DNA of 64,000 nucleotides from Polytrichum commune (taxonomy: Eukaryota > Streptophyta > Polytrichopsida > Polytrichales > Polytrichaceae). Within the stretch, counting starts at the first letter, position 1, and each line of letters opens with the position of its first letter. The notes under the pieces were generated by a model that saw only the letters and a list, made by a program, of their open reading frames with translations, was not told where the DNA came from and searched no databases. Made by a program: the position numbers and the translations under genes. Below, in pieces: positions 32,629 to 44,509 of the stretch. Where the stretch lies: contig OX485806.1 in NCBI GenBank assembly GCA_950295325.1, forward strand, positions 5,520,001 to 5,584,000, written 5' to 3'.

Positions 32629-33312
32629 TCAGTGGAAGACGGGAGCGTGGCGGAACATTTCGGTGACAACGAGCGACAGGAATCCGATCATGGCGAGGCG
32701 CCCATTCCACCTCTCAGCCTGCGCGGTGAAGGGGCCGAAGCTCCTGGCGTCGGTGGACTCGCCGTTCATGATGGGCACCAGGGAAGCATAAGTGAAGAGC
32801 TGCACTGCGCCCACGAAGAACACCAACCCTGTCTGGCCAGGCATGTACAGCTGATCGAACACGGTGAGGCCGGTGGCCTTCTCGGCGAAGAACGCCCACA
32901 CCAACCCAAACATGGCCAGGCGGCCGTTGATGGTCTCCGGTGCAGCTCCATCGAACGCGAACAAGCTGGTGAAGCCTTTGTCGCCAGTCTCTGGGCGCCT
33001 CTCGATTTCTGGGCGAGGGTACAACGATCCCGAAGTGGGGGTTGCACCGAACACCGACCGCTTCTCGGACTCGTTGGTCTCCTGGTTCTTAAGGATCTGC
33101 TCTTGGGTAATGGTTTTCTTGGTGGCCCTGTCCACGGCCTCCTTCAAGCCGCTGGCTCCGTTGTCACCAGCGTCGCAGCGCACCCTGCCGCCTGCCGGGA
33201 ATGCCATCGACTGCGAGGGAGCGTTGAACCTGGCCGAGCCTCGAAGGCCTCCCTGCAATCCCAGGCCAATCTTGGTGCTGGCCATGTGCGACATGAGTGT
33301 GGAAGCTGCCAT
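32629..33312 (-). CDS. ELIP: ELIP-1: early light-induced protein, intronless
   Basis: 227 residues. The N-terminal ~45 residues look like a chloroplast transit peptide (Ser/Thr/Met-rich, ending near GGRVRCDAG). A polar segment follows, then three membrane helices of the chlorophyll a/b-binding superfamily. Helix I contains ETINGRLAMFGLVWAFFAEK, helix II VFFVGAVQLFTYASLVPI, and helix III ERWNGRLAMIGFLSLVVTE. The paired E-x-x-N/H-x-R motifs in I and III are the pigment-binding signature. ELIPs sit in thylakoids and bind pigment transiently to limit photodamage under strong light or drying. The frame has no intron, unlike the inner copies. Two ACGTGG elements lie 215-255 bases upstream. Residues 3, 15 and 54 differ from the mirror copy ELIP-6. 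It appears functional. Confidence 0.95.
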   Translation of the reverse strand: MAASTLMSHMASTKIGLGLQGGLRGSARFNAPSQSMAFPAGGRVRCDAGDNGASGLKEAVDRATKKTITQEQILKNQETNESEKRSVFGATPTSGSLYPRPEIERRPETGDKGFTSLFAFDGAAPETINGRLAMFGLVWAFFAEKATGLTVFDQLYMPGQTGLVFFVGAVQLFTYASLVPIMNGESTDARSFGPFTAQAERWNGRLAMIGFLSLVVTEMFRHAPVFH

Positions 33313-33527
33313 TGTGCAAGACTAATTTGCGGGAGGAAAAACCTCAAAGTGCAGCTGTAGATGCAATCTCCCCTCACGACTTGGCTTACGATGAAACAGT
33401 CTATCAATGTGGCTGTGAGAAGTTAGCGTTTGAAACGAATCTTGTGGGGAACTGTGATGACAGTCAGCGACGTTTGCAATTCAGGAAGCCCAGATGGGGT
33501 TATGTACCGGTGATGCAAAAATTCCTG

Positions 33528-33568
33528 GCCACGTTCAGGTTGAATGATTACGAGATTGGGGAACGTGG
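33528..33568. promoter_or_regulatory. Pair of ABRE-type motifs upstream of ELIP-1
   Basis: ACGTGGC (33,528-33,534, minus strand) and ACGTGG (33,563-33,568, plus strand) lie 216-256 bases before the ATG and are conserved in the mirror copy. ACGTGGC is the classical core bound by ABA-responsive bZIP factors; the effect here is inferred. Confidence 0.45.
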
Positions 33569-34819
33569 TGGACGCGTTGGCTGGCCATGTGTGCACTGAA
33601 TTGGCATGGCACCATCGGTCGACGCCATTGCGTTTGGCGCGTGGTTACAGGAGTGGGAGCGACCACGGAGGATTGATCTGCTTCCACGGCACTTACCAAA
33701 ACTGTTGGTGCTAAATCGGCCCAGGTGTTGTGACTTTCGTTGCATTTGTGGAAAATCTGGTCTGCCTCCAGTACTACCGACTCAGTGCATCGTGGAATCT
33801 GGAAAGAAAGGAGCAGACCTGCCACTTGTATTGAAAATAGAAACGTGACTCCCCAACCCTTCCTTTTGCATGCACGATGAGCCATCTGTCCAATCCTCGA
33901 GCACCCTCATTCTGGGACATTGCGTTGTCGTGGTTTCCAAATGAAACACCCTAAGTGAACCTTTAAGTAATTGCCCATACTGCAATCACAGCATAACTTA
34001 CAGGTCATGGAGATGCTTGGGCCGGCTAAGACCTAAATGTCATGCAAGCTAACAAACTAACTTCAGTGGTCGGTTTTCAAAAATACACCTTTGACAACCT
34101 TATTAAACATATTGAGAGTTGAGCTTATAGGGTTTTAAATCTGAGTGGCTGTGATGCAAAGTGTACAATGGAATAATCTTCATGTGTGGCCGATGTCAAT
34201 TGGGATGCACTGCGAGGCTTGCTGTATACAAGTGGTTTGTTCAAACGGTTCCGTTCCCATTTCCATTTTCTTACGAGTCTGTGAAGCTCGTGTAATTAAG
34301 CAATCAACCAGTGAATTAGAAAACCTATCATGGAGTGTCCACGACCAAAAGTTTTCTCGAAAAAGGATGTTGCACTGCTAAAACAATGAAAGATGCCTCA
34401 AGAAGGGGTTTTACTTTGGCGTTGGTGGTTGCCTTCTGTCTCAAAAATGAAAACACAATGAAAGATGTTAATTTCAGATGACGTTGATGCATGTAAGTTT
34501 ATAGAATGAAAACTAATTTTGCTAAGCTCCACCTGCCACTTACCCAAGGCATGAGAATAATGCGGCTATGGAGTTGCCATTATCCATAAAATATATCTGT
34601 GCAAATAAAGATATTGTGATTCATAAAAAAAGATAGCTTCACTTTTAGTGCCATGAGCAAGGTCCCCATGGAACATGGCATATCCCTTATTTAGAATGGA
34701 TGAGGAGCATGAGATTTAGGGTGGGTTTGTACGTATGATGTTCACCCACTAGACTAGAAATAAAGACAAATGTAGATGAAATATGATGGGGTAGGGGTTT
34801 GTATGTGCCGACCACCTAA

Positions 34820-35735
34820 TGTCGCGCACCTCTCTATGAGGAGTGTTCACAACACCATGGGCACAAAGGGGACTCCGAAGTGACACCTAGTACTTGTGGT
34901 GCCATTAGTGAGAAGGCCCAAGTGATCCTAGTGTGAGTGAAGGCCCCGGGTGTTGAGAACGCCTCCCGCCCACGGAGTCTAGGAGTCACAAGGATAAGGC
35001 CATGAGCCACGAGTAGCTTATGGTGTCGGGATTCTAGAATGCTCAAGGACACCTCAATCGGAGGTGTGAGCTAGGAGATATGGCACTTTGAGTGGGGCTT
35101 TGCCTAGGGACAGTGCCCTGGGATAGCAGTGACCTGGGAATGGCGCCCAGACTGCTAAGGTTTAAACAGGCATAACTTCCTCAATACTTGGGTGAATGAG
35201 GCAAGCAAGAGGTCCATCAGCATTTACGCGAAGAGTAGATGTTGATGGAGTGGTTGCTTGATAACATCAGAGATCATGAAAAGAAGTTATGGTGGTCTAA
35301 AGCTGCTGGAGGTTTCTAACCCCAGCGGCAAAGGGAAAATGTCTACTTGGCCCCAACCCTTATAGAGAGACAAAAGGATACTTGATGGTGGGGTAGAAGC
35401 TTATATGGGTGAGGCGGCTTACCCAACCAATCCCACCTGAAGCATACTTGGCAATTTGCTCTGGGTTGTTGTAATGTTGTTTTGGCAACACGATGATCAA
35501 CCCAAGAATGGACTTTCATGAATGGAAGTCCATATTAGCCATTGGCTACTTATTAAGGGGAGAATCCCGAATGCATGTGTAGGAGGGTTTGTTGACCAAA
35601 CCATGAGCTTGGAGGTCCATGGTATTGGGAGCTAATCATGCATGTGCGTGGGATGTGCATGTTAGCGCTCGTGGCACTTGCTAGAGTTGGAAAGCGGTCA
35701 AGCTAAGTTAAAGGAGGCTAGCAAGGGTTATAACA
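34820..35735 (-). mobile_element. LTR-like element copy D (916 bp, older, only in left arm)
   Basis: The same family as copies A-C, with clearly more substitutions and small deletions. The TGTCGCGCAC end is intact at 34,820; the other end has decayed from TGCGACA to TATAACA. The flanks CCTAA (34,815-34,819) and CCTAC (35,736-35,740) are a near-match target duplication. The divergence implies an older insertion than copies B and C. Confidence 0.8.
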
Positions 35736-36761
35736 CCTACTGTTATCTTATGTCTTTAGTGAGCACATAAAAATTTAGTGGCCCATGGTCACAGCCTTCC
35801 ACATTCTGAATGACAACCAAAATGTGGTTATTTGATTGTTTTGTTATCTCCATTAGGACACATCCAAACCGCTATAATCTAGAATCTACTGGTTCAGTGG
35901 TATACGGAAACCCACCCTTAGTAATGTTATACATATTTGTAAATATTTCAGTTAAGTGAGATTTATTCCATTCAATCACGACAGAAGCCTCATCTCCTAA
36001 TTTAGTTGCACCTGATTCGTGGGCGTGGATGAGTTCTAGGTTTTAGGACTAGACAGGAAAGAGTACACACTGACGTTCAAGTTGTCTTCTTGATGTACAT
36101 AAACATATCAAAATGCCCATATTCCAACATGAGTTGACTGAACGAAAAGACTGCTTCATGGAAATGTCACTCAGAGGTTGAATGATTAAATGGGATTGAC
36201 AATTTGTACACATCCGCTAGAGCATTGTCACAAGTACATCGTATTTCGCTTTATTTAAGTTTCTTCGCAAGGATACGAAACGATGCAGATTTATCCCTTC
36301 CAGTCGAATTTGTTGATCGGCGAGGATAACGGTCACTGTCGAAGGTTGATGCAGATAACAAGTGTTCGTCACATAGAATCTTTATACATATAGACTTACC
36401 AGCAAATTTTCGTATACTGCATCCGGCAAGCTGCTGATGTAGTCACGGCGATAATTGAGAGATATTCAGTCCAGCTCCACTTTGATTCTGCTTATTTCAG
36501 AACACGCTCTTGCATTGCAGTATTTTCGGAATAAACAAATACGCTCAATGAGCGCCTGGCTGCATTGTCAACAAATTTTTCGTCTATACACTCCCTAATT
36601 GCTAAAGGCAGATTCAGCTCCTGGTGAATTCCATCACTGCATCTTCAATAGTAACGGTCGAATGACACCTGAATGTACAAAAATGTCTGAATAATCACTT
36701 CCATACACAAGACCTCTCTGCGCAGCCTTTTCTCGACAATCAAAAATTCCAGTGCCTCAAT

Positions 36762-37606
36762 TCAGTGCAAGACTGCGGCTTGTCGGAACATTTCGGTGAC
36801 GACCAGCGACAGGAATCCGATCATGGCCAGACGCCCATTCCACCTCTCAGCCTGCGCTGTGAAGGAGCCGAAGGTCCTGGCGTCGGTGGATTCTCCGTTC
36901 AGGATGGGCACCAGGGAGGCACAGGTGAAGAGCTGCACCATGCCCACGAAGAACACCAATCCTGTCCGGCCAGGCATGTACAGCTCATCGAACACTGTGA
37001 CCCCGGTGGCCTTCTCGGCGAAGAACGCCCACACCAACCCCAACATGGCCTGCACAAACAGTTCGATTGGCATTTCTTTGTCAGACATGACTGAGTTCAA
37101 TCGTAGACACGTCATTATCAAACAAATGACCTAAATTGGAGAGATGATTTTTGGACCAGGCATGTATAAGCTGGGTTTAGTGATCATCGTAATAAGCGGC
37201 CATTGATGGTCTCGGGGGCAGCTCCATCGAATGCAAACAAACTGGTCAAGGATTTATCTCCAGTCTTAGGCCTCCTCTCCACCTCCGGGCGGGGGTACAA
37301 GGATCCCGAAGTGGGCTCTGTCCCGAGCACCGGTTTCTTCTCCGACTCGTTGGTCTCCTGGTTCCTGAGGATGTCCACTTCGGTGATGGTCTTCTTCGTG
37401 GCTCGGTCCACGACCTCCCTCACCTCGGTGCCAATGTCACGCGCATCGCAACGCACTCTGCCTGCGAGGGAGGTCCCCAATCTCGAAGACACAGTTGCCG
37501 AATGAATTGTGGAGGTCTTGCAAGATGACGCTAGCCCCCCAAGTGATCCGAGGTTGGCGGCACCGCTGGCAATAGCCATTTGCGACGTGATGGTAGCAGC
37601 TGCCAT
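36762..37606 (-). pseudogene. ELIP: ELIP-2: ELIP copy with lost splice donor
   Basis: Exon 1 (37,606-37,193, 138 codons) carries the transit peptide and the start of helix I (ETINGRL). Exon 2 (37,049-36,762, 95 codons plus stop) carries the rest of helix I and helices II and III and is fully open. The acceptor TTTGTGCAG/GCC is intact. At the expected donor the sequence is CGCTTA/TTACGA, where ELIP-3 has CGCTTG/GTAAGA, so the GT is gone and retention gives a stop after two codons. The product would be 140 residues without membrane helices. No nearby replacement GT keeps the frame. The mirror copy ELIP-5 shares the change. It is probably a pseudogene, unless a non-canonical site is used. Confidence 0.75.
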
Positions 37607-38280
37607 TGCAAGACTTCACTCTATTTGAAATTGTCTCAACTTCTAGGTTCAAGCAACTTGAGAAGTCAAATTCGCTATCTTCGAGGGGGGTGGTAATGAT
37701 TCAGCTAAACGTCTTGTGTGAAGGTAACACTTTCCTGTTGTGGTGCTTCTTCTGTGAATATGGCGCTAATTTTACAAATTGCGAGAGCCCCATGGCTGGG
37801 TAGTCAACTCCTTCACTAAGAAAGAATCCATGTGGATGCTGTGCCTTTCTCCATCTGGTGCGTAAGTTAGTGGCCATCATTTGATGAAAGTTTTCCCCAA
37901 CGGAGAATTGACAAAATTGACAGGCTTTGCATATCTGCTCATGTGATCGCATTGGAGCCTCACAGAAGCCACACGAGGGTCCACCTCCCGTACACCTCTA
38001 CATATTTCGGCCTTTCCAGATTTTGGTGCCTACGGTGTTCAAGTGTCGAAACATGATTAGGGTTCGCAGTTCAACATGTCCTTCCCTCCACCTGGATGGT
38101 GTCGCCATCATAAGTATTTCTCATCTGCAACGCAGAACTGGAAAGCAAACTATAGGGTCACGCCGGAAGTTTGAGCGATCGAGACTCGATTTCATCATAA
38201 AAGTACTCCAGCATGACAGTCGCCTTCATCAGAATGCTTGAATCAATATGTGAGCCACAAAATAATTTGATATGGGCTGA
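37607..38280 (-). other. 5' flank of ELIP-2, nearly identical to that of ELIP-5
   Basis: This non-coding stretch matches 43,835-44,509 essentially without difference: several long shadow frames translate identically in both arms. Beyond ~38,290 the match falls to patchy similarity. Open frames here are not genes. Confidence 0.7.
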
Positions 38281-39449
38281 AAATTCGAATAGCCCCTAAA
38301 AGCTGGTGAATGATGACGAGAGCTGTCGGCTTTTGTGAGTCCATCCATATGTATACGACATGGGAATACTGGCCATTGACAGAACGATTTCTGACTCCAT
38401 TGCATTCTGTTCAGTTTTGTACGATTGGACAGATGCCAGTGCAGAATTCAGATGACCAACTTTTTCCTCAGTTTTGTAAGCGAGCTAGCCAGTTCCTCAA
38501 TTTCTCCTAAGCTCAGATCATATCTAACCAATTTCAATTGGTATACGACACGGACTGAGAATCAGAATTTGACAGAAGAAAGTGGGCATAGAGTGTGGCG
38601 ATTACTCTGACAAACAATATCATTCGGAGACTGTCAACTTAATGTAATATTAACATTTTAATTACCAATCGTACTTGCCACTGCTTGTATCGGACATGAA
38701 GGGTATTTCTCACTACAATATTGTTCATGTGCAAGGGACCCCTTTAAGTAATAATTTTTTGTACAGTCGTAAATCGGAAAAACCTTGATCAAACATCTAC
38801 CTTAATCAGTTGCAGTAACTTTTTTCTACATCGTCGATATTTTGCGAGCTATTTGAGATGGATGCGCAGGCAAGAGATTAGCGTTAACTACCAAGACTTG
38901 TCCATACCACATTTATCATTGACAACTTTATCCAATTTGAATTCATAAATAGACAGTAAGTATTGTCTCGACTGTAATAAGTATACAAGTTGCGAATGCC
39001 CTTGCCTGCATAATATTATTTGTTTCTTGAAAAGTATTGTGATAGATAATTAAACATTAGCAAAGTCTTTCCAGTGTTTATTTATCTTTACATCACGACC
39101 ACATCGTCATTTGTAAATTGTTGCACTCAAGTAACATACACTGAATCTCAGCAGCATGTGATACAAATCCACACGAGCAGAGTTGTTGCGAACATACAGT
39201 TGTATTTCATCAATATGGGATACACAGAATTTGATGGTTCGCACAACTGATGTCACACCTTGCACGCATTGTTACCAAAATTCTTTACAGAATCTCCTGA
39301 TTGCCAGGGCTACAGCGGCTGAAAGCAACAGGTTTCCTAGACATTTTCTCATTCTTCAAAAAATCCATCCTTGAGGACTATCAATCGAATGTACGCGTCA
39401 AATGGTAGAACAGATTATGTACAAAGGTTCTAATCCATACTCTTTCATT
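38281..39449. other. Diverged intergenic DNA between ELIP-2 and ELIP-3
   Basis: Homologous to 42,594-43,834 but with many substitutions and indels, except for the last ~75 bases beside ELIP-3, which are identical to the ELIP-4 3' flank. No gene is seen. Confidence 0.6.
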
Positions 39450-40307
39450 TCAGTGGAAGACTGGGGCATGGCGAAACATTTCGGTGACGACCAGCGACAA
39501 GAATCCGATCATGGCCAGACGTCCATTCCACCTCTCAGCCTGTGCTGTGAAAGGGCCGAAGCTCCTGGCGTCGGTTGACTCTCCATTCATGATGGGCACC
39601 AGGGAGGCATAGGTGAAGAGTTGCACCATGCCCACGAAGAACACCAATCCTGTCTGGCCAGGCATGTACAGTTGATCGAACACTGTGAGGCCAGTCGCCT
39701 TCTCGGCGAAGAAAGCCCACACCAACCCCAACATGGCCTGTATAAACAAAAACGATCGCACATATATATTTCGTTAGACGTGATCCGACTGTGATTTCAA
39801 AGACTTATGATCATCTGAAATTCACTCAAAATGATCAGTTGGGCATGTATGTGGCAGGGTCATTAGCCAAGAGGTGTAAGCCATTCTTACCAAGCGGCCG
39901 TTGATGGTCTCGGGGGCAGCTCCATCGAATGCGAACAAACTGGTGAAGGACTTGTCGCCGGTCTCGGGCCTCCTCTCCACCTCCGGGCGGGGGTACAAGG
40001 ATCCCGAGGTGGGCTCTGTCCCAAACACCGATTTCTTCTCCGATTCGTTAGTCTCCTGGTTCCTGAGGATGTCCTCCTTGGTGATGGTCTTCTTCGTGGC
40101 TTGGTCCACGGCCTCCCTCAACCCGGTACCATTGTCACGCGCATCGCAACGCACTTTGCCTGCGAGGGAGGTCATCAACCTCGGAGACGAAGTTCCGGAA
40201 CAAAACTTGGAGGTCTTGCCTGCAGCTGAAAGCCTGCTCTGCAGCCCATATCCGAGCTTGGCACCAATTGTGCAAGCCACTTGCGACATGATGGTAGTAG
40301 CTGCCAT
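39450..40307 (-). CDS. ELIP: ELIP-3: early light-induced protein, one intron
   Basis: Exon 1 is 40,307-39,891 (139 codons) and exon 2 is 39,737-39,450 (95 codons plus stop), giving 234 residues. The intron 39,738-39,890 (153 bases, GTAAGA...ATACAG) splits helix I exactly between INGRL and AMLGLVW, in phase 0. The layout is transit peptide (to about VRCDARD), an acidic/Lys-rich lumen- or stroma-exposed segment, and three helices with both E-x-x-N-x-R pigment motifs. The protein differs from its mirror copy ELIP-4 at residue 4 only (Thr versus Ala). The two genes are transcribed away from each other across the 1.4-kb spacer, and their sequences upstream of the ATG are unrelated. Expected in thylakoid photoprotection; it appears functional. 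Confidence 0.93.
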
Positions 40308-41735
40308 TTTCAGACTATGTTCGATCGAAGATGTGAAATTAATGTAGTGAAGCGCGAGAAATTATGTAGAAGCGATACAGTAGTACTGCGGAGAGAAATT
40401 TCACAACGCTTGATGCTTCGAAGTGTGTATTGATGTGGTTGGTAATGTTGAAAAATGTTCTATCCTATAGCGTTCGGTATGGTAATATTTGTCATCGAAT
40501 TCTCCAGGGCACCTTGTTCGTAGGCTCTCAAGAATCCTTGAGTTCAGAGGTTGGTACAGTTACGTGGTGCTTGCCTTGCCTTGCCATCTGGCGTGGACAG
40601 TCAGGAGTACGACGTTGGGCGCGTGTCCAGGTTGCTACAAATCTTCTAATTGCTACGTCGCCGAACTTTTGAGCTTTCTAAGATGGTTAGGCCTAGTGAT
40701 GGCCACCTGTTACTGTTGCGACTGCGTGGCGTCTGAAATGCCAACAGACCCTTCAAGTGCTGAAATGAGTTTCGGAACTCTGGTGAAAGAAAATATTATA
40801 ATATTTATTTGTTTAATTATTTGGAGACAAGAATCGCTAGCCTGGTCATCCTTTGACTGGGCTCAGTACAATATAGTTAGTACTATTCCGATTTTCACCA
40901 CATCTGATCAGTAAGCAATTCAAACATTTGCAGAGAAAGTTGACTGAAAATTACCAAACCCAACAAACTTTGGAAACCTGACTTTGAGGGACTGGTTGAC
41001 CTCTAGTTGAGACTCCAACTAGAGGTTTCTGCATCCATCCTCCTCAACGTACCGGGATTTAGGGTTTTGTATATTTTTTACTTCGTAAGGAAAGCCTTGA
41101 ACATGTCTGAATTTTGTAATGGGCTTATAAAGGTTGAGTTATCGTGGTTTTTATAATTTACAAATTGCGGAAGGGGAAATCTTTTGAGGCCGATGAAGAC
41201 CTGACCACAAAGATTAAGAGAATGCTAACTTTTCTTTTTCAAAGATTAAAATTTGAACTGGAAACTCTCAGGCTTGAAGCTTCGCCTTCGCCACCTGGAA
41301 AGCGTTGGCACCCAAGAATTGGAAAAGTACAAATTCCACACTGCAAGGTGCACTAACTCCTCTGTGGGTCTCCGAGTCCTTCACAGGAGCGAAGTCCGAG
41401 AAACTAGCCACGTGACCCCTCTCTTCAGAGATGTATCTTTGATTACTGGCTCAACAGATGGCATGGCAAGGCGTCAACCACGTTCATGCTTAATTGGAGA
41501 GACCACCTTGCCATGGACGACTTTATGAGAACTGTATAAGAATTCTGCTTCCGCTTACAACACCACCAATTTCAAACCTCAAACTGTCTGCCATCCAATT
41601 CAAGCAATTCTTGCATCACATATTCACCATTATTAGTCGCCGTTCCTTCAGCTAAATTTGTGCAGGGGCAAACCTTCATCTTGGAGTTTTTATACACAGA
41701 ATTCCTTCTAACCTTGTACAAAGAGCAGTTTCGTA
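40308..41735. other. Spacer and bidirectional promoter region between ELIP-3 and ELIP-4
   Basis: Single-copy centre of the inverted array. ELIP-3 reads left and ELIP-4 reads right from its two ends. Candidate elements are ACGTGG at 40,562 for ELIP-3, a CACGTG G-box at 41,409-41,414, and a TTTTATACA box near 41,688 for ELIP-4. Short open frames are not convincing genes. Confidence 0.6.
41409..41414 (+). promoter_or_regulatory. G-box (CACGTG, in CCACGTGAC) upstream of ELIP-4
   Basis: Perfect palindromic G-box 322 bases before the ELIP-4 ATG. bZIP/bHLH factors of light and ABA pathways bind this core. It is absent at the same place before ELIP-3. Confidence 0.45.
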
Positions 41736-42593
41736 ATGGCAGCTGCTACCATCATGTCGCAAGTGGCTTGCACAATTGGTGCCAAGCTCGGATATGGGCT
41801 GCAGAGCAGGCTTTCAGCTGCAGGCAAGACCTCCAAGTTTTGTTCCGGAACTTCGTCTCCGAGGTTGATGACCTCCCTCGCAGGCAAAGTGCGTTGCGAT
41901 GCGCGTGACAATGGTACCGGGTTGAGGGAGGCCGTGGACCAAGCCACGAAGAAGACCATCACCAAGGAGGACATCCTCAGGAACCAGGAGACTAACGAAT
42001 CGGAGAAGAAATCGGTGTTTGGGACAGAGCCCACCTCGGGATCCTTGTACCCCCGCCCGGAGGTGGAGAGGAGGCCCGAGACCGGCGACAAGTCCTTCAC
42101 CAGTTTGTTCGCATTCGATGGAGCTGCCCCCGAGACCATCAACGGCCGCTTGGTAAGAATGGCTTACACCTCTTGGCTAATGACCCTGCCACATACATGC
42201 CCAACTGATCATTTTGAGTGAATTTCAGATGATCATAAGTCTTTGAAATCACAGTCGGATCACGTCTAACGAAATATATATGTGCGATCGTTTTTGTTTA
42301 TACAGGCCATGTTGGGGTTGGTGTGGGCTTTCTTCGCCGAGAAGGCGACTGGCCTCACAGTGTTCGATCAACTGTACATGCCTGGCCAGACAGGATTGGT
42401 GTTCTTCGTGGGCATGGTGCAACTCTTCACCTATGCCTCCCTGGTGCCCATCATGAATGGAGAGTCAACCGACGCCAGGAGCTTCGGCCCTTTCACAGCA
42501 CAGGCTGAGAGGTGGAATGGACGTCTGGCCATGATCGGATTCTTGTCGCTGGTCGTCACCGAAATGTTTCGCCATGCCCCAGTCTTCCACTGA
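41736..42593 (+). CDS. ELIP: ELIP-4: early light-induced protein, one intron
   Basis: Exon 1 is 41,736-42,152 and exon 2 is 42,306-42,593, 234 residues. The intron (153 bases) translates identically to that of ELIP-3 on both sides. The domains match ELIP-3: transit peptide, INGRL/AMLGLVW helix I, VFFVGMVQLFTYASLVPI helix II, and ERWNGRLAMIGF helix III. The only protein difference from ELIP-3 is residue 4. Its 5' flank is its own, with a G-box and a TATA-like box, so its expression may differ from ELIP-3 although the protein is the same. It appears functional. Confidence 0.93.
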
Positions 42594-43834
42594 AATGAAA
42601 GAGTATGGATTAGAACCTTTGTACATAATCTGTTCTACCATTTGACGCGTACATTCGATTGATAGTCCTCAAAGGACAGACTTTTGACTCTTGTAACCCA
42701 TTTGTTTCAGCCGCTGTAGCCCTGGCAAACAGGACAATTTGTACAGAAATTTGTTGACAATACAATGTGGACATCAATTTTGAGTATCATCCTGTGTGTC
42801 CTGTCACATTGATGAAATGCAACTTTATGTTTGCAACAACCGTCCTTGTGGAGATTTGTATTACATCCTGCCGGTATTGATTGTGTATTATTTGAGTGCA
42901 ACAATTCACAAGCAACAAATATATGCTAGTGAAGATAAATAACTACTCAAAACACTATGATAATTGCTAACTTCCAAAATCACATTTTTGAGGAACAAAA
43001 TGCTGCATGAAGGCATACGCCATGCAATACTTATGTTCTCATTAACACAAGCGAAACTATTCTCTCCGCCTATTTATCATATAAAATGGTCTTGACATAA
43101 ATGAAATGCTTAGTATAAACAGTTCTCTGGTAGGATAACCCTGACTTCTTGAGTTCATATCCAATTCACACAGCCCGCCAGATATCGTCAAACTGGGAAA
43201 AATTAACTGCAGCTCAAATCGGATGTTTATTTAGAATTTTCCGAGAATTACAAATGTTTTGACCTGAAATGTTTCCTTGCACATGAGAACGAGTGAACTG
43301 AGCAATGTCTTTACATCTGGTACAATCTGCGGGAAAACCTCGCTGACTAGGAGTACAAGTGTAATTCAATTGTGAGTAAAAATTAAGTTCAGTTGAGAAT
43401 CCCCGAATGATGCTGGTTGTCAGAGCAATCGTCATACTCTATGCTTAACTGAATTTTTGTTAATCAACTTTGGATATTTGGATATATCGTATATCAATTG
43501 AATTTGGTTAGCTATCTGAGTTTGGGCTAAATCCAGCATCAACAATTCCTCTCTTCATCCAAAACCTTTAAGAATTCTTTCTCACATTTTGTCTTATTTA
43601 ATTTACATACCAGATTCTAACTTCATTGACTCCTGAAGGGAAAAAGTTGGTCACCTGAATTCTGCACTGGCATCTGTCCAATTGTACAAAACTGAACAGA
43701 AGAGGCCAAATGGCCGTGTAGTCAGAAGTCATTCTGTCAATGGCCAGTACTCTCGTGTAGTATGCATATGGATGTACTCACAAAAGCCGACAGCTCTCGT
43801 CATCATTCACCAGCTTTTAGAGGCTATTCGAATT
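42594..43834. other. Diverged intergenic DNA between ELIP-4 and ELIP-5
   Basis: The first ~80 bases match the ELIP-3 3' flank exactly; after the shared TTGATAGTCCTCAA the two arms differ strongly. No gene is seen. Confidence 0.6.
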
Positions 43835-44509
43835 TTCAGCCCATATCAAATTATTTTGTGGCTCACATATTGATTCAAGCATTCTGATGAAGGCGACTGT
43901 CATGCTGGAGTACTTTTATGATGAAATCGAGTCTCGATCGCTCAAACTTCCGGCGTGACCCTATAGTTTGCTTTCCAGTTCTGCGTTGCAGATGAGAAAT
44001 ACTTATGATGGCGACACCATCCAGGTGGAGGGAAGGACATGTTGAACTGCGAACCCTAATCATGTTTCGACACTTGAACACCGTAGGCACCAAAATCTGG
44101 AAAGGCCGAAATATGTAGAGGTGTACGGGAGGTGGACCCTCGTGTGGCTTCTGTGAGGCTCCAATGCGATCACATGAGCAGATATGCAAAGCCTGTCAAT
44201 TTTGTCAATTCTCCGTTGGGGAAAACTTTCATCAAATGATGGCCACTAACTTACGCACCAGATGGAGAAAGGCACAGCATCCACATGGATTCTTTCTTAG
44301 TGAAGGAGTTGACTACCCAGCCATGGGGCTCTCGCAATTTGTAAAATTAGCGCCATATTCACAGAAGAAGCACCACAACAGGAAAGTGTTACCTTCACAC
44401 AAGACGTTTAGCTGAATCATTACCACCCCCCTCGAAGATAGCGAATTTGACTTCTCAAGTTGCTTGAACCTAGAAGTTGAGACAATTTCAAATAGAGTGA
44501 AGTCTTGCA

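Larger units (their letters stand above)
32329..40310 (-). repeat. Left arm of the ELIP inverted duplication
   Basis: Three ELIP genes lie on the minus strand (32,629-33,312; 36,762-37,606; 39,450-40,307). The same order is mirrored on the plus strand at 41,733-48,440. The arm includes an extra LTR-like element (34,820-35,735) that the right arm lacks. Identity is nearly complete over genes and proximal flanks and drops in parts of the intergenic DNA. Confidence 0.9.

Noticed and set aside
32632-33360. 242-codon frame antisense to ELIP-1 (mirror at 47,450)
   Set aside because: Antisense shadow of the GC-rich ELIP frame.
33535-33885. 116-codon frame before ELIP-1 (and its mirror at 46,925)
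   Set aside because: It lies in the shared promoter flank; conservation between arms reflects recent conversion, and no family features are seen.
37927-38241. 104-codon frame conserved in both arms (mirror at 43,875)
   Set aside because: Part of the identical non-coding 5' flank of the dead ELIP-2/ELIP-5 pair.
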